11,556 nucleotides of DNA, from NCBI GenBank assembly GCA_013416795.1, contig RQSC01000482.1:40543-52098 (forward strand), read 5' to 3'. Position numbers and translations under genes: made by a program. Below are positions 1 through 8,012 of the stretch, one piece after another. Below the pieces are notes generated by a model. The model had not been told where the DNA came from and did not search any database. It saw only the letters and a program-made list of their open reading frames with translations. Every line of letters begins with the position of its first letter. Within the stretch, counting starts at the first letter, position 1. The DNA is from Prasinococcaceae sp. CCMP 1430. Lineage: Eukaryota; Prasinodermophyta; Palmophyllophyceae; Prasinococcales; Prasinococcaceae.

Positions 1-37
1 CCGCGCGGGGCTCGGCCGTTTCGCCATACGCGGCAGG

Positions 38-56
38 GCGCGCGCGCGCGCGCGCG
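38..56. repeat. (GC)n dinucleotide tract
   Basis: This is an uninterrupted alternating GC tract of about 19 bases. Alternating purine-pyrimidine DNA of this kind can adopt Z-form. Similar tracts recur throughout the window, so it is probably a general property of this genome. Confidence 0.85.
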
Positions 57-90
57 GATCGGCGCGGCGGCGCGCGCGAACCAGGAAACT

Positions 91-112
91 GATGGGCCCT
101 GCGTGGCCCATC
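91..112. repeat. Inverted repeat: 8-bp stem, 6-nt loop
   Basis: GATGGGCC (91-98) and GGCCCATC (105-112) are perfect reverse complements around the loop CTGCGT. It lies more than 350 bases upstream of the first gene's start. Nothing ties it to a specific function; it may be an RNA hairpin or simply a chance GC-rich pairing. Confidence 0.6.
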
Positions 113-122
113 CGCAGATATC

Positions 123-172
123 AAACCCTAAAAGGTAAAACCTGAAATGTGCTCATAGGGTTCGGGTTGGGG
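123..172. repeat. Degenerate telomere-like / telobox sequence
   Basis: AAACCCTAAAA at 123-133 is the reverse complement of a TTTAGGG-type telomere unit in context. Degenerate units follow in the opposite orientation at 157-172 (TAGGGTT, CGGGTT, GGGG). It could be a short interstitial telomeric remnant or a telobox-like promoter element. A related AACCCTAAAAG stretch occurs on the minus strand near 3710-3720. Confidence 0.4.
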
Positions 173-291
173 CCTGCAGCTGTCCCGTCGGTGGAACGGG
201 CTGTTACCGGGAGGGCGGCGCGGCGGCGGCGGCGCGAGAAAAAGTGCGCCTGCGAGAGAGGGTCGCATCACATCGCGGGCGGGCGGCGGTA

Positions 292-319
292 CCCCCCCCC
301 CCCACACACACACACACAC
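292..319. repeat. Composite C-run plus (CA)n microsatellite
   Basis: Twelve consecutive C (292-303) run directly into about eight CA units (303-319). The same composite, C-run then CA repeat, forms the pyrimidine tract of a putative splice acceptor at 10778-10807. The copy at 292 might therefore be the 3' end of a leader intron, but no upstream exon can be shown. Confidence 0.8.
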
Positions 320-475
320 TCCCCGCTCTATCGCGCGCCACCACGCGCACCTCATTCCCGCAAGGCCGCTGCCGCTCGGCCGGTCACCCTGGCTGCCGGC
401 CGCGCGCGAGCGCGCGCCGGCCGGCCGAGCGCCGGCGCTGCGGCGGGCGGGGGGCTCGAAACGCCCGCGGGAGGG

Positions 476-1817
476 ATGGACGCGCGACTCGAGGGCCTCA
501 TGGCGGGGCTGAGCCTGCCGGGGCTGGCGCCGTTCGAGGGCATGTCGGCGGTGGGGCGCCTAGCGGCGGCGGCAGGCGAGGGCGATGCCGCGCAGCTGCG
601 CGAGCTCCTCGAGGCGGGCGCCGATGTGAACGCGGCCGCACAGACCGGCCGCACGGCATCGCTCGCCGCTGCAGCTCGCGGCCACGACGAGTGCCTCGCG
701 CTGCTCATCGAAGCAGGCGCGGACATCAACAGGGCCGACAGCGAAGGCTCCACGCCCGCGTTGGCCGCATGCGAAGGAGGCCACCCGGCGTGCCTGAAGT
801 TGCTCATCGATGCGAACTGCGAGCTCGGCGCGCGTCGGAAGGACGGCGCGTCCACCGCATACCTCGCAGCGCGCAGCGGCAGCGCCGAGTGCATTCTCGC
901 AGTGGTGAACGCGGGGGCGGACGTGCGCAGCGCGACGCTCTCCGGCGAGACGCCAACATATGCCGCGGCGGAGCAGGGTAATGTGGTCGGCCTCTGTCTG
1001 CTCGTCGGCTTGGCCGTCGACGTAAACGAGGCGCGCCGCTCGGACGGAGCCACCCCCGCGTTCGCCGCCGCGCGTGGCGGGCACCTCGGCTGCCTGCGGC
1101 TTTTGCTGAAGGCGGGGGCTGATGCGCATCGGGCGACGAACGACAACAGGACCACGGTTTACGCGGCGGCGTACAAAGGCCAGGCGCGCTGCCTCGAGCT
1201 GCTCATATCGGAGGGCGTCGACGTGAATCGCGCGGCGACCAGCGATGGCGCAGCGCCCGTCCACGTGGCGGCCAAGGAGGGCCACGCCGGCTGTCTGCGG
1301 CAGTTGATTGCTGCGGGCGCGGACCCCTGCAAAAAGACCAACGACGGGAAGAGCGCACTGGACATCATCCTGGCCATCGCGCGCAAGCGCGGCGACGAGG
1401 AGACTGTGCGAATCTTCGAGCAGCACGTTGCGACCAATGCCGCCGTCAACGCCGTCGCACAGCGCGCGCGCGCCCAAGCAGCGGTGTGTCTGTCGTGCCA
1501 CAAAGAGGGCGTGCCTCCCGGAGCGACAGGGCAGGGCGGCGATGCGCAGGTCACCCTACTTCAGTGCGAGGGGTGTGGTGACGCTCTCTACTGCAGCAAG
1601 GAGGTGCGTAAAGATGAGGAGGCGCGAGGATGAGGCTCGCCTCATCGCTCGCTCGCTCGCCCACGTGAGAGTGCGTGAGTCATGCGGGGGCTGACGCGGC
1701 GCCCGCTCCGCCGCGCATCGTGCCGCGCAGTGCCAGCAAGCGCACTGGAAGCAACACAAGGCCGCCTGCAAACGCGCGCAAAAGAAGAGAAAGAAGAAGA
1801 CTGCAGGCGTAGTCTGA
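476..1817 (+). CDS. Ankyrin-repeat protein with C-terminal MYND zinc finger (2 exons)
   Basis: Exons 476-1603 and 1731-1817 give 404 aa. Residues about 25-300 form roughly nine ankyrin repeats of about 33 residues, recognisable by recurring G-A-D-V/I-N turns, A-A-x-x-G-H helices and C-L-x-L-L-I segments. The C-terminus is a MYND finger: C338-x2-C341, C364-x2-C367, Y372-C373, C377, H381-W382, H385 and C389, followed by a lysine-rich tail. Splicing (donor GTGCGTAA, acceptor GCGCAG, phase 0) is needed to supply C377, the HW pair and C389, which strongly supports the intron at 1604-1730. Ankyrin and MYND modules both mediate protein-protein contacts; the partner is unknown. The start at 476 has a favourable context (gggATGG) and sits just before the repeats. 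The frame is open upstream to about 149, but that part is low-complexity. The first two Cys pairs are 22 residues apart, wider than usual. It converges with the next gene. Confidence 0.85.
1604..1730 (+). other. Intron of the ankyrin-MYND gene
   Basis: This is a 127-bp GT-AG intron inside the MYND finger, between E376 and C377. It carries a CTCG tetramer run also seen in the intron of the neighbouring minus-strand gene. If retained, it brings an in-frame stop at 1631-1633 and removes the last zinc ligands. Confidence 0.85.
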
Positions 1818-1951
1818 ACGCGCTCAATTATAAGCACTGGCAAGTGGCAGGGCGAGAGGAAGTTAGCGCGCACAAAGGGACGCACGGGCGCACACAGTGT
1901 GCTCCGCCCTCCGCCCGCGGCGGCGTGCGTCTGACGTTTCGGTGCATGCAC
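1818..1951. other. Convergent 3' intergenic region
   Basis: These 134 bases separate the stop codons of two converging genes. There is a small AT-richer patch (CAATTATAA near 1825) and a short inverted repeat GCACAC-A-GTGTGC near 1892-1904. No canonical AATAAA polyadenylation signal is visible for either gene. Confidence 0.5.
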
Positions 1952-3426
1952 TCACGCCTTGCTGCGACCAAGCAGGAACGCGAACACCGACACGGCGGCG
2001 AGCTTGACTGCCTCCACGATCGCGCCCTGCTGCCGCCTCTGCACCTCGACGAGCTTCTGGGGCTGCCCGTTGACCACGTAGGTATCGGCGGCGGCCTTCA
2101 CCTGCATCTGGTTGTAGCCAGTGTGGAACCAGCGCACGCACCACGGCGTGCCCTGCGCGTCCAGAAGCAGCTGCTGCGTCTTGCGGAAGAGCGTCTCGGC
2201 GGCGTCGATCTCCTCCTTGAAGATGGAGACCGACTCCACGGACACGCCAAGCGGCACACCGCATCCCGCGGCATCGGCGAGAATCGTGCGCAGCAGGCCG
2301 CACAGGATCTCCACCGACGTGGCCACGGGCGAGTCTGCTTCGAGGATGGCTTTCTTGGTGTCCTCGGGGACCAGCACGCCCAGCCACTCGATGAAGGTCA
2401 TGGTCTTGGCGCGGCCGCAGGGTGCGAAGGTGAGGATGACCTTCTTGGGCGTGGTGCCACGCGCGCGGCAGAGACGGCCGTAATCCTGAAGCAGCTTCAC
2501 GGTCGCCGAGGCGTCGTAGATGGCCTGCGATATGAACCACTGAAAGCCCATGTCCACCTTGCGCTGCATGTTGAGGTGCTCACCGGGCTTGCCGGCGGCG
2601 ATGCGCGTGAGGTGGCGCTCGGCGATGGTCACGCCTCCGATCGCCACGCCACGCGCGCAGCACATCTCTGACGCGGTTGGAACGGTCACACCGCCATAGT
2701 CCTTCGAGGACGTCGCGCCGCCCACCACGTTGATAGCCGAGTGGCCGTGCTTGCCCGGGCCCTTGCCGACGCACTGCCAAGGCACGCGCAGCAGCGCGAG
2801 CGGGTGCGTCGCGATCCGTGCCCGGACGGTCGCGCGCGAGCAGGCGCCTCGTGTCAGCGCTTGCAGCAACGGGCCGTACGCGCGGCGCGCACTTGCTCTC
2901 TCTCTCACACACGCGCTCACGCGGATGCGTGCGAGCATGTGCGTGTGAACACGCTCTCTCTTTGCGCGCGCGCTCGCGCGCTCGCTGGCTCGCTCGCTCG
3001 CTCGCTCGCTCGGTGGCTCGCCCCCTCACGCACCGTGTCCAGCCACTCGCTGTACTCCTGACGGCTCTGCCCGACCGCGCACTTGTAGATGATGGCCTGC
3101 TTGCCCGAGGCGCGCGAGAGCATAGCTCCGTACGCGGACGGGTCGAGCGTGCGGCGGAACGGGAACGGCCGCGGCAACTCCGTGCGGCCGTCCTCCTCCT
3201 GGATGTCGTACACGATGTAGCCGTCGGTCGCGAGGTTGCGCGCGCGCGCGACGAACTTCTCGGCGATTTCCATCGCCTTGACCTCGTCCGTGCCCTCGCG
3301 CGGCGGCGTGGCGCCGAACAGGAAGCACGGCCGCGTGGGATCCGCCAGCGCCATCGGCAGCGGGTCGGTCGGCCCCGCAAGGCTGCCCTGCGTTGCCATG
3401 TGCACCTTGCTGAACACGCGCTTCAT
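1952..3426 (-). CDS. FAD-linked oxidoreductase / MTHFR-like TIM-barrel protein (2 exons)
   Basis: Exon 1 is 3426-3034 and exon 2 is 2773-1952, joined in phase 0 to give 404 aa. The core resembles the methylenetetrahydrofolate reductase/FAD-linked oxidoreductase fold. An early segment reads DGYIVYDIQEE, then VVGGATSS (about 147-154), GGVTIAERH (about 177-185) and GFQWFISQ (about 207-214). These are the kinds of glycine-rich and E-R-H motifs seen in MTHFR-related proteins; the exact substrate cannot be assigned. The last 20 or so residues are unusually hydrophobic (VKLAAVSVFAFLLG) and end in a short basic tail, so a tail anchor or membrane association is possible. The start at 3426 (MKRVFSK) was chosen because the frame further upstream is Gly/Arg low-complexity. 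M at 3399 is an alternative giving 395 aa, and a 5' non-coding exon is possible. It is divergent from the dehydrogenase gene and converges with the ankyrin gene. Confidence 0.7.
2774..3033 (-). other. Intron of the MTHFR-like gene
   Basis: This 260-bp intron has donor GTGCGTGAG (reading from 3033) and acceptor CCTTGGCAG (ending at 2774). It joins ...EWLDT to CVGKGPGK in phase 0. It contains a CTCG tetramer array, CT-rich microsatellites and (GC)n tracts. It is the longest intron supported in the window. Confidence 0.8.
2988..3012. repeat. (GCTC)n tetranucleotide repeat
   Basis: About six tandem GCTC units lie inside the MTHFR-like gene's intron, flanked by imperfect copies on both sides. A shorter run of the same tetramer is in the ankyrin-MYND intron near 1645-1660. 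Confidence 0.85.
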
Positions 3427-3475
3427 CGCTGCGATCGGCGCGCCCCGCCTCCCGCGCCGCCCGCGCCCCGAGTGG

Positions 3476-3566
3476 CCCCTCCCCCCCCCCCTCCCCCTCC
3501 CCACCTCGCACCTCCCCTCTCCCGCGCACGCCGCGCGCGCACAACCGCCCCATCCCCCCCCCCCCC
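3476..3566 (-). promoter_or_regulatory. G-quadruplex-prone tracts upstream of the MTHFR-like gene
   Basis: On the plus strand, C-runs of 4, 11, 5 and 4 bases (3476-3502) are separated by single T residues, and a 13-base C-run follows at 3554-3566. On the minus strand, which is this gene's coding strand, these become G-tracts with one-nucleotide loops, the strongest class of predicted G-quadruplex. The tracts lie 50-140 bases upstream of the chosen start codon. Confidence 0.6.
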
Positions 3567-3713
3567 ATCTTCTCCCGTAGCCCCCCTCCCCCCACCCCTA
3601 CTCCGAGGCGCTCGTCTGGCACCCACACCCACCACCGCCCTGCCGCCCTCGCCCGACGACGCCGACGCATCCCAGCCGAGTTCAGGTTACGAATTTGAGG
3701 TTCGTACGCTTTT

Positions 3714-3753
3714 AGGGTTCATATTCTGCTCAGCTGCAGCTGAGCAGAACCCT
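3714..3753. repeat. 26-bp perfect palindrome inside a larger inverted repeat
   Basis: Positions 3724-3749 are a perfect palindrome whose half-site is TTCTGCTCAGCTG. AGGGTT (3714-3719) can also pair with AACCCT (3748-3753) if a few bases bulge out on the left. The core contains overlapping CAGCTG E-box-like sites and a PstI-type CTGCAG centre. Confidence 0.85.
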
Positions 3754-3918
3754 GGGTCGGCCCCACTTCCTTCAAGCCTCATCACCAGGGAGCGCACCCG
3801 AACCACACTGGCCTGCGCCGGGCCGCCGAGTTGGGGTGGCGTATTTTGGGTGTAGTGCATGAAGGGTTTGTGATGGTATCGGCATCGGATGCGGTGGAAA
3901 TGGCGGGAACGCGCGCGG

Positions 3919-3944
3919 GCGCGCGCGCGCGCGCGCGCGCGCGC
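3919..3944. repeat. (GC)n dinucleotide tract
   Basis: This is an uninterrupted alternating GC tract of 26 bases, the longest in the window and potentially Z-forming. It is in the leader region of the dehydrogenase gene. Confidence 0.9.
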
Positions 3945-4323
3945 CGCTCGCGTGCGGCTGCCCTCGGGCGGATGGAGGATGCGCTGCGCCCCCCCGGGCA
4001 GGCCGCTCGCGCCGCGAAAAGTGCGCCCGAGGGAGGGAGCGTCGGCGCGGGGGCGGGGTGGGCGGGGTGGGCGTGGCTGCACGGGGGCACGTGGCGGTGT
4101 GAGTGCGCGCGTGCGCGCGCGTGCGTGTGCTGGGTTGCCCTTGCGTGAGCTCCAGGACTACCGGTACTGTGTGTGCATGCGTGTGTGCGCATTGGGTGCG
4201 CGGCAGGTCGCGGCGGGAGCACAGGGCGCGCGGTCAGCGCAGCGGCAGTCCTTCCTTCCCACACCGCCCCACTTCCCGATCAGCGCCGGTTCGCAACCGA
4301 GGCGCCGGGCGAAGCCGGCGAGG

Positions 4324-5331
4324 ATGCAGAGCGCGCTGTACCCCAACGTGCACAGCCTCGCCGGCGGCCGCGCCGTCGTGACGGGCGCGTCGAGCGGCAT
4401 CGGCGAGGCCGTCGCGAGGCGGCTCGCCGAGGCGGGCTGCGGTGTCGCGCTCGTCGCGCGCCGCGAGGAGCGGCTCGCCAAGCTCGCGGCGGAGCTCAAG
4501 GCGGAGTACAATGTGCCCGTGGAGGCCTTCAAGTGCGACTGCTCCGACCTCGAGGCGATCGCCGCGCTGCCCGAACGCGTGCAGGCGACGGAGCTCAAGG
4601 ATCCCACCATCCTCATCGCCAATGCGGGGCTGGCGCTCGGCAAGACCGGCGCCGACGACAACAACATGGAGGACTCGAAGATCATGATCGACACCAACGT
4701 GACGGGCGTCGTCGCGCTCTGCCGCGCCTTTCTGCCGGGCATGAAGGAGCGCAACGACGGCCACGTCCTCACGACGGGCTCGGTGGCGGGGCTGCACGCG
4801 TACGCCGGCGGCAGCGTGTACTGCGCCAGCAAGTTCGCCGTGAACGCCTTCACGCAGGCCATGAGGCACGACCTGCAGGACACCGCCCTGCGCATCGCGC
4901 ACATCGCCCCAGGCTGGGTGGAGACGGAGTTCAGCAACGGTGCGCGCGTGCGCCCGCCCGCGAGTGTGTGCGCTGCGCCAGCGATGCGATCCTCGCCCGC
5001 CGTGAGGAGCGCTGGCCGACGCGCGACGTACCCGTTGCTGTCCCGTCTGCATGCGCATGTCACGCGCGCCCCGCCCTTCGTGCCCACGACTGACGCGCGC
5101 CCGCCCGTGCGCCCGCGCCGCTGCCCGCTCCCGGCAGTCCGCTTCAAGGGCGACGACGCCAAGGCGGACGCGCTCTACAAGGGCTTTACGCCGCTCTACG
5201 CGCACGACGTCGCAGACAGCATGATGTATGTCCTCACGCGCCCCAAGCACGTGCAGGTGGCCGACGTCGTCGTGTATTGCACCGCGCAGGCGCACCCGAC
5301 GACCGTCGCGCGCAACTCCAAGGCGCCGTGA
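4324..5331 (+). CDS. Short-chain dehydrogenase/reductase, YdfG/YMR226C-like (2 exons)
   Basis: Exons 4324-4939 and 5138-5331 give 269 aa, a typical classical SDR length. Visible motifs are the nucleotide-binding TGASSGIG (20-27), NAG (100-102), structural N125, catalytic S153, and Y166-C-A-S-K170. PGWVETEF follows near the end of exon 1. R46-R47 after the second beta strand suggests NADP(H) preference. Splicing in phase 1 yields EFSNVRFKGDD, matching the arrangement in E. coli YdfG and yeast YMR226C, so an NADP-dependent 3-hydroxy acid/serine dehydrogenase-like activity is the best guess. The substrate is unproven. The first Met of the conserved fold (4324) is used as the start. The frame remains open upstream and a short targeting extension cannot be excluded. 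The gene is divergent from the MTHFR-like gene and converges with NSF, 106 bases apart at the stop codons. Confidence 0.9.
   Translation: MQSALYPNVHSLAGGRAVVTGASSGIGEAVARRLAEAGCGVALVARREERLAKLAAELKAEYNVPVEAFKCDCSDLEAIAALPERVQATELKDPTILIANAGLALGKTGADDNNMEDSKIMIDTNVTGVVALCRAFLPGMKERNDGHVLTTGSVAGLHAYAGGSVYCASKFAVNAFTQAMRHDLQDTALRIAHIAPGWVETEFSNGARVRPPASVCAAPAMRSSPAVRSAGRRATYPLLSRLHAHVTRAPPFVPTTDARPPVRPRRCPLPAVRFKGDDAKADALYKGFTPLYAHDVADSMMYVLTRPKHVQVADVVVYCTAQAHPTTVARNSKAP
4940..5137 (+). other. In-frame, stop-free intron of the SDR gene
   Basis: This 198-bp GT-AG intron (donor GTGCGCGC, acceptor CCGGCAG) has a length divisible by three and no in-frame stop. A retained transcript would insert 66 residues between N205 and the C-terminal part. 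Removal restores the family-typical EFSNVRFKG join, so splicing is the likely normal state. Confidence 0.85.
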
Positions 5332-5437
5332 GCGGGGCGCCGAGGCGCGGCGTCGTAAAAACGTCGTCAAAAATCAGCGGTATGGTACATGTTCGGCGCG
5401 CTCCGAGTGGCAGCCGCGCGCGCCGCGCACTCGAGGC
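5332..5437. other. Convergent 3' intergenic region with CGTCGT-A5 repeat
   Basis: These 106 bases separate the SDR and NSF stop codons. They contain the near-direct repeat CGTCGTAAAAA (5351-5361) / CGTCGTCAAAAA (5362-5373), the only A-rich patch here. It could contribute to 3'-end formation, but no canonical polyadenylation signal is present. Confidence 0.4.
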
Positions 5438-7815
5438 CTATGAGCCCACGTCCATCACTACGTCTGTGAAGCGCTCCAGCGGGACAGTCGGCCTCTGCCC
5501 GGCGGGATGCGGCGCCTCGCCCAGGCCCTGGCACGCCATCTCGACGAGCAGGAGCAGGCGTTTGATGGCAACGGCGTCGCCGAGCACCGCGGACGCGCCC
5601 TGGGCGTCGGCCGGCGTGAAGGCGCCCGTGGCGGTCAGGACGGACGTCACCTCCGCCGGCTGCAGCAGTGGCACGTTGAGAGTCACGTTGAAAGCCGCGG
5701 CGAGCTCCATGGTCTCGAGCACCGGAAGCTGGCTGGTGGTGCCAAGTACAAGCAGGCGGTGGCCCTTGGGCGGCTGGCGCTTGGCGAGCACCAGCAGCGT
5801 CTGCAGCACGTGGTTGCTGAAGCGCGGGCCGATGGACACGTACTCGAGGAGGCGTTCAATGTCATCGAGCACGATGCAGCTCACAGGCGACTGTGGGCGC
5901 ACACGCGCGCGTCAGCTTTCTTTGCTGCCCAGCCACCGACAAGCGCCGCGCGAGCGCACCAACGAGACACGCACGCAAATCCGCTCACCTTGTACGCGTC
6001 CTCGAAGACTTTGGCGATCGCCGAGCACTTGGCACTCTCTGAGTAGCCGACCATGGTCTCTGCCGAAATGAATTTGACGAACGGGAAGCCGCTCTCGAGC
6101 GCCAGCGTGGCCGCCAGCGCCGTCTTGCCGGCGCCAGGGGCGCCCTCGAGCAGGCAGCTGAGGATGGGCGACCGCTCCGAGGTCTCGACCTGCGCCGCAA
6201 GCGCCTTGCACGTCGCCATGATGTGCTCGAACTTTTCGCCGGTGGGAATTATGCCCTGCGGCCTGTAGCTGTCCATCGTGTCCGCGCTCACGCCGAACGC
6301 GGGCTTGACCTCCTTGAGCGCCTCCTCAAAGTCCGACATGGAGACAACGATCTTCGACTCGTCGATCGCCGCACTGAGGTCGTCAACGTTGACCTGTCTG
6401 TTGAGCGCGAATGAGGTGGCGCTCTTCACGAGGCCCTCGATTTCCGCGCCGGAGAAGTTCTTGGTGCGCGCGGCGAGGTCCGCGAGGTCGACGTCGGGCG
6501 CGAGGAAGCCCGCAGCCTTGGACTTGGCGGTGTGGATGGTGAGGATCTGCTGACGGCCAGCCTCGTCGGGCAGGCCGATCTCCACCTTGACTTCCAGACG
6601 GCCGGGGCGCGTGAGCGCCTCGTCGAGCATGTCGATCCGGTTGGTCATGCCGATGAGCAGGATGTTGTTGAGCGCGTCCACGCCATCGATTTTCGTGAGG
6701 AGCTGGTTGACGATGGAGTCGTGCACGCCCGTGCCATCGCGGACGGAGCCACGGCTCTTGCAGATGGCGTCGATCTCGTCGAAGATGATGATGTGCAGGT
6801 CCGAATCGTCGCCGTTTGCGGTCTGGTCGGCCTCGGCATCCTTGAAGAGGTTCCTGATGTTCTCCTCGGCCTGGCCGACGTACTTGGAGAGGATTTCGGG
6901 GCCGTTGACGATTTTGGGCTCCTTGCCGTTGAGCATCTTGCCGATCTGGCGCGCGATGAGCGTCTTGCCCGTGCCGGGCGGGCCGTGCAGCAGCATGCCC
7001 TTCACGTGCGAGATGCCCAGCTGCGACACCACCGACGCGGGGAACACGCGCGAGGCGAACGCACGCCTGAAAATGTCGCCGAACTGCTTGTCGAGGCCGC
7101 CGATGCCGAGCTTGTTGAAGTTGAACTCCTTGCGCTTAAACAGATTGCTGCTCATGCCGGCCTTCTGGCCGGTGAGCTTGATGCCAGTCTCCTTGGCCGC
7201 CTCGAAGACGACCGCGGTCGCGTCCGTGAGGACGCCGCGCGTGGCGCCGTCGTCGCCGCCCGCGCGCGCGATGCCGCCCACCGCGAACAGGTAGTTCGTG
7301 CCCACGAACTCGAACGTCACCTTTTGGCCGACGGTCAGGACCTGCGTCGCGAAGCGCATCTTGACGACCTGCTCGAGCTTCTTTGCATCCAGCGTCTCCT
7401 GGCGCGCGCCACGCCGCGAGACGAAGTCGAGCTCGAGAGTGAGCACCGCTATTTCAAAGCCCTGAGCCGGAGGCGCGAACGGGCGCACCTCCACCGGCAT
7501 GCCGCTGCGCGATGGCGCAAGTGTCAGTGGCGTGGCAGGGCCGCGCTCCAAAGCGCGGGCGCCGCGCGAGACGCGGCGCGCGCGCGCGCGCCGCGCCCCC
7601 CCCCATGCTCACCTCGAAGCTTGCGCATTCCTGCGCTGCACTGCGTTGAGCGCGACACATCCCGGCTCGATGGCGTCATTCGCGCGCACGGAGAGCACCG
7701 CGGCGCCGAGCTCAACGTAGGCGCCCAACCGCGGCGCGTCGGCGGGCGCGACGAACGCGCAGTTCGTCAGCGCGAGCTCCTGCGCCGGGCAGTTGACCAC
7801 CTTCAGCTGCGCCAT
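5438..7815 (-). CDS. NSF: N-ethylmaleimide-sensitive factor (vesicle-fusing AAA+ ATPase), 3 exons
   Basis: Exons 7815-7613, 7504-5989 and 5890-5438 give 723 aa, close to the roughly 740 aa of animal NSF. NSF is the hexameric ATPase that, with SNAP adaptors, disassembles spent SNARE complexes so that vesicle fusion can continue. The N domain (about 1-180) begins [10 protein letters not shown] and includes [10 protein letters not shown]1 has Walker A GPPGTGKT (242-249), Walker B IIIFDEID (306-313) and the second-region-of-homology stretch [20 protein letters not shown]2 has Walker A GAPGAGKT (522-529) and the NSF-typical [10 protein letters not shown] followed by IGPRFSN. Intron 1 (7505-7612) is phase 2 and restores the N domain; intron 2 (5891-5988) is phase 0 and rejoins DAYK to SPVSC in D2. 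The start context is good (gcgATGG). No truncation or lost catalytic residue is seen. The gene is divergent from the E2 gene. Confidence 0.97.
5891..5988 (-). other. NSF intron 2
   Basis: This 98-bp intron has donor GTGAGCGG and acceptor GCCCACAG. It is the shortest intron supported in the window and lies in phase 0 in the middle of the D2 domain. Confidence 0.93.
7505..7612 (-). other. NSF intron 1
   Basis: This 108-bp intron has donor GTGAGCAT and acceptor ATCGCGCAG in phase 2, making an AGC serine codon across the join. It contains a G-run near the donor and a (GC)n tract at 7574-7592. Confidence 0.9.
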
Positions 7816-7917
7816 CGCCGTCGGCGCGAGCGTGCAGACGACGATCGAAGGACCGAATCCGCGGGCGCGTCCGCGCGTGGTCCGGGGCGAAAGGCGCGCG
7901 CGCGCGTGCAACAGGCA

Positions 7918-7935
7918 GGGGAGGGGAGGGGGAGG
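7918..7935 (+). promoter_or_regulatory. G-tract with quadruplex potential
   Basis: Runs of 4, 4, 5 and 2 G are separated by single A residues. Only three tracts reach three G, so any quadruplex would be two-tiered or use the long run twice. It is about 100 bases upstream of the NSF start. Confidence 0.4.
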
Positions 7936-8012
7936 AGCAGCGCAGCGCTGCGCCGCGCGCGCGCGCTGTGGCCCGGGCGCTTCCTTCCGCTTGAAAAGGA
8001 CAAGCGCGTTCC

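Larger units (their letters stand above)
1..475. other. Upstream intergenic region of the ankyrin-MYND gene
   Basis: No gene is supported here, although the ankyrin gene's frame stays open leftward to about 149 because stop codons are rare at this GC content. The stretch holds a (GC)n tract, an 8-bp-stem hairpin, telomere-like sequence and a C-run followed by a CA repeat, each listed separately. No TATA box is visible. Confidence 0.6.
3427..4323. promoter_or_regulatory. Divergent intergenic region (MTHFR-like / SDR genes)
   Basis: This is about 900 bases between two diverging starts, with no supported gene. From left to right it contains C-rich, G4-prone DNA (3476-3600), an AT-richer block with a small inverted repeat (TACGAA / TTCGTA) and a long palindrome (3680-3760), a long (GC)n tract (3919-3944), and a GT/GC-rich stretch (4100-4130). 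Both promoters are presumably within it, but no core elements are recognisable. Confidence 0.5.

Noticed and set aside
149-475. Upstream extension of the ankyrin-MYND frame
   Set aside because: The frame is open, but its translation is a low-complexity Arg/Pro/His/Thr stretch across microsatellites with a non-ATG start. The ATG at 476 has a good context and abuts the repeats.
476-1817. Viral or bacterial origin of the ankyrin gene
   Set aside because: Ankyrin arrays are common in giant viruses and symbionts. This gene has a spliceosomal intron inside its MYND finger and the same GC-rich composition as its neighbours, so a host gene is simpler.
2818-3855. 345-codon plus-strand frame across the MTHFR-like gene and C-runs
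   Set aside because: It is antisense to a supported exon and passes through simple repeats (poly-Pro, Arg/Ala), so it is very unlikely to be coding.
3889-5331. A single 480-codon SDR reading frame
   Set aside because: It adds low-complexity repeat DNA at the N-terminus and includes the 198-bp intron. The spliced model matches family length and motifs.
4234-5370. 378-codon minus-strand frame opposite the SDR gene
   Set aside because: This is a mirror of the SDR coding sequence with an His/Arg/Val-rich translation and no recognisable motif.
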